Assembly (NCBI RefSeq): GCF_900177705.1
Contig: NZ_FXBA01000001.1
Span: 186,001-250,000, forward strand
Source of the DNA: Fibrobacter sp. UWB15
GTDB lineage: Bacteria; Fibrobacterota; Fibrobacteria; Fibrobacterales; Fibrobacteraceae
Direction: 5' to 3'
DNA: 64,000 nt
In this document: in pieces, positions 59,280-64,000 of the stretch
Layout of the letters: each line of letters starts with the position of its first letter
How positions within the stretch are numbered: the stretch's first letter is position 1
Translations under genes and position numbers: made by a program
The notes under the pieces: model-generated
The model's input: only the letters and a program-made list of their open reading frames with translations
What the model was told of the DNA's origin: nothing
Databases searched by the model: none

Positions 59280-60596
59280 ATGTCAGATGATTTTTTGCAA
59301 CCACAAGTAATCTCGGTAAAAGTGTTACTTTCTAAAAATATCACGATTCCTGATTACCAACGTCCATATAAATGGACTCAGAGAAATGTAATCGAACTTC
59401 TTGATGATATTTTAAAGGCAATTAAAGATTCTCGTAATCATGCTGATTTTAAGTATCGCATTGGTACTGTAATTCTTTTTAAAAATAATAAAGGTGATTA
59501 TGAGGTTGTTGATGGTCAACAGCGATTGATAACACTTACACTAATATGTAAGGCGCTAGATGTACAATCCTCCTTGGCTTTAATGTCTACTAGCTTCAAT
59601 AGCAAAGTGTCTCAAAAAAATATTCAAGATAATTATTTCGCGATAAAGAATTGGATGAAGTATCACGAAAATGAAAAAAAAGACATTTTAAATTCATTTG
59701 AGTCGATTCTTCAATTTGTTGTAATTGGAGTAGGGAATATATCGGAGGCGTTCCAGCTTTTTGATTCTCAGAACCATCGTGGAAAACCTCTAGATCCGCA
59801 TGCTCTATTGAAAGCTTATCATTTACGGGAAATGCAAGATTCTCCATATGAAATGGCTTTGACAGTAAATAAATGGGAAGATAGAGACCCTCAGGCAATA
59901 AAAGAATTGTTTAATTCATATTTGTATCCCATTTGGAAATGGTCGAAACTTCTTGATGCTGTTCCTTTTACTGCGAAAGAAATTGATGTGTATAAGGGTA
60001 TTGTTGAAAAATCCTCTTATTCTTATGCCAAAAGAGCCCTTAAGGCGTCACCTTGTTTTCAAGTAACAGAACCTTTTACTGCTGGTAAAGATTTTTTTGA
60101 ATTTGTTAGTCATTATTTAAATTTGTTGGAAACGATAAAAAATGAACTTCAATCTAATGAAGAATTTAAAAAATTAGCACCGCTTTTAATAGAGAGAAAA
60201 AAATATAGTGCAAAAAAATATGAGGGAATAGAGGGAATAGATTTAAGTTCTGCAGGATTTTGTTACGCGAAAAATTTGTTCTATTGTGCCCTATTTTGTT
60301 ATTATGACAGATTTCATAATTTTAACAGAATGGTAGTTGAAAAACTGTTTGTGTGGGCTTTTATGCTGCGTGCAGATATGGAAACTCTTGGTGAAGATTC
60401 TGTGAATCTGTATGCTCTTGGAAAAGAAGGGAAGACAAATACTGAACCAATGTTTTTTACAATTACAAATGCTAGGAGAGAGCAGGATGTGGCCAATATC
60501 CAGATTAACGTAAAACGGAATTCGGGTAGTGCGAAATCACCGAAATGGAATTCTTTATATAATTACATTAAAAGTATTTATGGGGAAGCAGAGTAA
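59280..60596 (+). CDS. DUF262 protein (GmrS-like), first of a pair
   Basis: A 438-residue protein with an N-terminal ParB-like DUF262 fold: KNITIPDYQRPYKWTQRNVIELLDDI, then YRIGTVILFKN and VVDGQQRLITLTLICKAL, which includes the DGQQR motif linked to NTP binding and hydrolysis. SQNHRGKPLDPHALLKAYHL is the typical second block. No HNH nuclease domain is present at its end. DUF262 proteins pair with DUF1524 nucleases in modification-dependent and phage-defence restriction systems. The stop overlaps the start of the next gene. The DNA is strikingly AT-rich compared with the backbone. Confidence 0.87.
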   Translation: MSDDFLQPQVISVKVLLSKNITIPDYQRPYKWTQRNVIELLDDILKAIKDSRNHADFKYRIGTVILFKNNKGDYEVVDGQQRLITLTLICKALDVQSSLALMSTSFNSKVSQKNIQDNYFAIKNWMKYHENEKKDILNSFESILQFVVIGVGNISEAFQLFDSQNHRGKPLDPHALLKAYHLREMQDSPYEMALTVNKWEDRDPQAIKELFNSYLYPIWKWSKLLDAVPFTAKEIDVYKGIVEKSSYSYAKRALKASPCFQVTEPFTAGKDFFEFVSHYLNLLETIKNELQSNEEFKKLAPLLIERKKYSAKKYEGIEGIDLSSAGFCYAKNLFYCALFCYYDRFHNFNRMVVEKLFVWAFMLRADMETLGEDSVNLYALGKEGKTNTEPMFFTITNARREQDVANIQINVKRNSGSAKSPKWNSLYNYIKSIYGEAE

Positions 60597-62638
60597 TGGT
60601 TGATGAAGTTGTAACAATGCCTATTTGGGGTGAAGGGGATAAAAAATTTCTTTTTAAGGGCGATGATAAATATCAAATACCCCTTTATCAACGTGAATAT
60701 GCTTGGGAAGAAAAACAAATTCGCCAGTTGATTGAAGATGTTTATGACGTCGCGGATGATGCGCAGTACCATATCGGCTCACTAATTGTGGCTAAAAAAG
60801 AAAAAAAAGGTCAAGTTTTTTTTGAAGTGATAGATGGTCAACAAAGGCTGACATCTTTATTTCTCCTTCTTAAGATTCTTGAATCAATGAAATTAGGAAT
60901 AAAAGTAGAACGTAATCTATCTTTTGCTTGTCGTGAAAAATCAAATTATTCCCTAGAGAATATTATTTCATTGATTGAAAAAAAAGATTATGACGAAAAA
61001 AAAGTTGATGGAGGAATTTTTGGGGGAATAGAGATTTTTAAAAGTGAATTACGAAATGTAAAGCAGAAATTATTTGAAGAAGGAAAAATTTCTGATGAAT
61101 ATAATTTTGAAAAAAGTTTAATAGAAAAACTGAAAAGAGTTATAATCTATAGAATAGAGGTCCCCGAAAATACTGATTTGAATCGGTATTTTGAAATAAT
61201 GAATACTCGCGGCGAACAATTGGAGCATACAGATATCTTAAAGGCTAGGCTGATGGGCTTCTTAACAGATTCTGTTGATAGATTTGTTTTTGCAACTATT
61301 TGGGATGCTTGCAGTGATATGTCTGGCTATGTGCAAATGCATTTTAAAGAAGTTGAAAAGGCTAGGGATCGCATTTTTGGGGAAAAATGGATTTCGTTCC
61401 CAAGTGATGAATGGGAAAATTACAAAAAAATCAATGAGCCGGTTGAATCTAAATCCTCGCCAACAGATGGTGAGGGAAAGAATGAAAAGACAAATAATGA
61501 CCCCGTATTGATGTCGGATATACTCAGGCCAGATTTTAAAATCCAAACGGAAGATGGAACAATACAAAAAAAAGAAGTAATTAATGGAGAAGAAAAAAAA
61601 GTTGAAAAGACTGTTCGTTTTGAAGGACTGATTGATTTTTCTTATTTCTTGTTGCATGTTCTGAAGGTCTATCAAAAAGAAGAATATGGATCTGTGGCTA
61701 ATGAACGATTGTTGGATGATAAAAAACTTTTGGATCGTTTTAAGGATGCCTATTCGCAAGAAGGGGGTGATAAACCCTCATTTTCAAAGAAATTTGTACT
61801 TTGCCTTCTTAGATGTCGTTTTCTTATGGATAAGTATATTGTTCGCAGAGAATTTATCGAAGGTGATAACGATGGTGAATGGAGCTTGAAAGAACTTCAG
61901 GTTTCTGGAGAAAAGGGAAAACGAAAACCGTATTATATCAAAACGACATTAGATGTGAATAAAGAAGATGCTAAGTATAATGACAATCTTAAAATGATGC
62001 AATCGGCATTACGTGTGTCCTATACATCTCCGAAAGTAATGCATTGGATTACTGATGAACTGATTTGGTTAATGAAACGAGAAGGAAAGGAGAGGTTTAC
62101 ATTAAAAGAATTTGCTGAAAAAACAGAGTCAATTGCAATTAATGCTGTAAAAACCTCATTCTTTGAAAAATGCATAGCAAAAAGTCAAACGGATGAAATA
62201 ATTGAAAAATATGAAATGGGTGTAGATACTCCGCATATTGTCTTTAATTATCTCGACTATCTTCTTTGGAAAGAAAAAAACACTGGTTATGATTCGTTTG
62301 CTTTTGAGTTCCGTAATACGGTAGAACATTGGTATCCACAGAATCCATCTGAAATAATGTTTGAAAGGTGGAAAAAAGAAGAGGGATTAGATCGTTTTGG
62401 AAATCTTTGCCTTATTCAGCGAGAGATAAATTCTAAGTTTTCAAATGATGCTCCAAGTGCCAAAAAGAGTTCTTTTAAAAATATGATAGCAAAGGGGAGC
62501 CTAAAACTTCGTAGAATGAGCGAACTGACAGTAGGTGAGAATGAAGTGTCGGCCGATTTTAGATGGAAAAAGTTTGTTTGTGAAAAGCACGAAAAGGAAA
62601 TGATTGGCAAGTTAAAAAAAGCTTGCGGTGTTTTATAA
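60596..62638 (+). CDS. DUF262 plus DUF1524 (HNH) protein, second of the pair
   Basis: A 680-residue protein. The N-terminal DUF262 part has YQIPLYQREYAWEEKQIRQL, YHIGSLIVAKK, VIDGQQRLTSLFLLLKIL and NTRGEQLEHTDILKARL. A helical middle follows. The C-terminal DUF1524 HNH nuclease block (about 570-640) has NTVEHWYPQNPSE, with the catalytic histidine, and RFGNLCLIQREINSKFSN. The protein is GmrSD/SspE-like in domain order, so a nicking or cutting activity driven by nucleotide hydrolysis is likely. ATG overlaps the upstream stop by one base. Probably a defence module gained by transfer. Confidence 0.87.
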   Translation: MVDEVVTMPIWGEGDKKFLFKGDDKYQIPLYQREYAWEEKQIRQLIEDVYDVADDAQYHIGSLIVAKKEKKGQVFFEVIDGQQRLTSLFLLLKILESMKLGIKVERNLSFACREKSNYSLENIISLIEKKDYDEKKVDGGIFGGIEIFKSELRNVKQKLFEEGKISDEYNFEKSLIEKLKRVIIYRIEVPENTDLNRYFEIMNTRGEQLEHTDILKARLMGFLTDSVDRFVFATIWDACSDMSGYVQMHFKEVEKARDRIFGEKWISFPSDEWENYKKINEPVESKSSPTDGEGKNEKTNNDPVLMSDILRPDFKIQTEDGTIQKKEVINGEEKKVEKTVRFEGLIDFSYFLLHVLKVYQKEEYGSVANERLLDDKKLLDRFKDAYSQEGGDKPSFSKKFVLCLLRCRFLMDKYIVRREFIEGDNDGEWSLKELQVSGEKGKRKPYYIKTTLDVNKEDAKYNDNLKMMQSALRVSYTSPKVMHWITDELIWLMKREGKERFTLKEFAEKTESIAINAVKTSFFEKCIAKSQTDEIIEKYEMGVDTPHIVFNYLDYLLWKEKNTGYDSFAFEFRNTVEHWYPQNPSEIMFERWKKEEGLDRFGNLCLIQREINSKFSNDAPSAKKSSFKNMIAKGSLKLRRMSELTVGENEVSADFRWKKFVCEKHEKEMIGKLKKACGVL

Positions 62639-62826
62639 GCTTTTGATGTGTTATGATCCTGCTTGTATACTTGAATTTTATGAAAAGGGGCTTTGTACTT
62701 TAGAATGTTCTCAATAAGTTGAATTTAGGTGCCGGACAACCCCTTTCTAAAAAAATAAAATTTAGTATTTAAAGTGTCATTATTTGACGTGTTGTTTTTC
62801 TATTTTAAGGGGGGAGGTACTTGACT
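62639..62826. other. gap after the DUF262 pair
   Basis: AT-rich DNA without a recognisable gene or clear terminator. Confidence 0.3.
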
Positions 62827-63315
62827 ATGCGTTCAAAGAACTACGAAAATCAAATTTTTACGGAAAAAGTTGAAGTCTTGGAGGGGACCTCAACATTTGA
62901 GAATTGCATTTTCGAAAAAGGTGTATATATCAAGGGCGATAACAAACGTCATTTTCTTGTGGGTGGAGTAGTGCGTGCGAATTTCTTGTCCTGCATCTTT
63001 CGCTCCAAGGGCGATGAGCCATGCGTTGCTCTTTGGACGCGTGCTCAGGGTGAGTTCGTTGGTTGCAAGATGTCCTCTGACGACTTTGTCCCGGTCCGTA
63101 TAGATACAGGGGCCCATGGGGTGTTTCGCGATTGCTCTATAGACTATCCCGCTAAAAGATGTGGCGTTGCGATTATGGTTGCTGCGTCGGGAGATTTTGG
63201 AAATTGTCGCTTTTGCCGTTTTGGAGAAGATTCTGCTGAGGTTGAACCGGTGTATTTTGATGCTCACGATAAAGAAAAAACTCGTTTTGAGAACTGTTCC
63301 TTCTGCAAAAAGTAA
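62827..63315 (+). CDS. uncharacterised beta-helix-like protein
   Basis: About 162 residues from ATG 62827 (MRSKNYENQIFTEKVEV). The protein is a series of short strands with recurrent F-x-x-C positions (FENCIFEKGVYIKG, FLSCIFRSKGDE, FVGCKMSSDDFV, FRDCSIDYP, FGNCRFCRFGE, FENCSFCKK). This is the pattern of a right-handed beta-helix with a cysteine ladder, like pentapeptide-like or pectate-lyase-fold proteins. No signal peptide. GGAGG lies nine bases upstream. Function unknown; it resembles repeat proteins next to contact or effector loci only in style. Confidence 0.6.
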   Translation: MRSKNYENQIFTEKVEVLEGTSTFENCIFEKGVYIKGDNKRHFLVGGVVRANFLSCIFRSKGDEPCVALWTRAQGEFVGCKMSSDDFVPVRIDTGAHGVFRDCSIDYPAKRCGVAIMVAASGDFGNCRFCRFGEDSAEVEPVYFDAHDKEKTRFENCSFCKK

Positions 63316-63410
63316 TCAAGCGGATTGTTGAAATATTTCCTTATTTTTGTCACTTTCTGACATCTGCTAGAAATTATATTTATAGGTGGCTCTAAAAAAA
63401 GGAGACTCCT

Positions 63411-64000
63411 ATGCAGGCAAATAACGAAGATCAGAACTTGGAATACTGCCGCTATTATCATGGTGAGCAAAATGATCCGTATAGGGATTCTTTCAAAGGT
63501 CGTGCATGGATTGCCGAGCAATTGGCAAGTGAGCGAGCCTCGGATTCTGCAAAGGACTTCCTGTCGTTTGTGGCGGCGCATATCAGTAAGTGGGAACCTT
63601 ATGGTTATGAACCGGATGTTGCTCGCTATATAGCCTTCTTTGAACATTGTTCTTTTAAAGAAAAAATTGAAATTGCAAGGGGCTATGGGCTAGGGGATGC
63701 ACTTCAATTCAAGAAACCTCGTGGTCGTACCATTTTCGAAAGCCATATGGATGCAGGCTTTTATACTCCCGAGACAATCGATATGGGCGTACTGCTCTAT
63801 AGTGATGGGAATGTTTATATCAAAAATGCGGTACAGTACTTTGTTGTCTGCGATGGAACGTTGCCTGAAGAAAATCCTTGCAATCAAGCGTATTTTCATG
63901 TAGGGAAATTCGAAGAGGCTGCCGATGCCGTCAAGAAACTGATAAAAGAAAATTGGGAACGTATTTCCGCATTGCCTTCAAAAATAGACGATATCGTTTG
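63411..64000 (+). CDS. uncharacterised protein, 3' end beyond window; relative of the element gene at 32854
   Basis: ATG 63411 with AAGGAGAC upstream opens MQANNEDQNLEYCRYYHGE and stays open for 196 codons to the window edge. The first 100 residues share CxxYxGE, WxAE and FVAAHISKWEPYGYEPD with the small protein at 32854-33135. The remaining part (residues 100-196) adds GRTIFESHMDAGFYTPET and VLLYSDGNVYIKNAVQYF, a possible separate domain. Function unknown. Confidence 0.7.
   Translation, partial: MQANNEDQNLEYCRYYHGEQNDPYRDSFKGRAWIAEQLASERASDSAKDFLSFVAAHISKWEPYGYEPDVARYIAFFEHCSFKEKIEIARGYGLGDALQFKKPRGRTIFESHMDAGFYTPETIDMGVLLYSDGNVYIKNAVQYFVVCDGTLPEENPCNQAYFHVGKFEEAADAVKKLIKENWERISALPSKIDDIV

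Overview
The window looks like a chromosome segment from a Fibrobacter-type bacterium (phylum Fibrobacterota, gut or rumen fibre degrader). The clues are serine-rich linkers in secreted proteins, a pectate lyase ending in a Fibrobacter/Bacteroidota-style C-terminal sorting module, a DUF3078 outer-membrane protein, BamA/Skp envelope genes and the carboxyspermidine polyamine route. This assignment is inference from gene content; no rRNA gene is present.

Layout. 1-7.6 kb: housekeeping genes (MATE exporter, RlmI-like methyltransferase, VanZ-like protein, MurB, small DnaG-like primase, glycosyltransferase 51, ArgG). 7.6-10.8 kb: a four-gene minus-strand operon with two DUF2589-type proteins, a helical protein and a zinc-ribbon protein, function unknown. 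10.8-19.4 kb: outer-membrane proteins, RdgB, a TM2 protein, an orphan ABC-2 permease, a secreted pectate lyase, and arginine decarboxylase beside carboxyspermidine dehydrogenase.

19.65-35.19 kb is an integrated mobile element of about 15.5 kb, the most interesting part of the window. It sits inside a CAU-anticodon tRNA gene. The 5' half (19634-19667) and the 3' half (35190-35229) lie at opposite ends, both joined to the element by the same 13-bp core, AGAGCAGCGGACT. An 18-bp direct repeat near each end probably marks integrase arm sites. Inside are a tyrosine recombinase, prophage remnants (an N-terminally truncated terminase, portal, and a MuF head protein with a toxin-like tail), a secreted protein with five 51-residue repeats, a Firmicutes-like ABC exporter with its TetR regulator and operators, and a minus-strand operon of small phage-type genes behind a repressible promoter and an attenuator-like hairpin. 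The element also carries its own CAU tRNA (32448-32758), interrupted after the anticodon by a group I intron very like the Azoarcus tRNA-Ile intron. The proposal is that the element destroys a host tRNA on integration and supplies a self-splicing replacement.

35.2-58.5 kb returns to the chromosomal backbone: CoaX, a diguanylate cyclase, UDP-glucuronate decarboxylase, TrpS, an OLD-family nuclease, BamA-Skp, two polyprenyl-phosphate sugar transferases, a GLUG-repeat surface protein, Hom, NadC, MaeB, a UDG-like protein and ValS. 58.5-64 kb holds a NimA-like flavoprotein, then AT-rich probably acquired DNA with a DUF262 + DUF262/DUF1524 restriction-type gene pair, and two unknown proteins. The last of these is cut by the window edge and is related to a small gene inside the mobile element.
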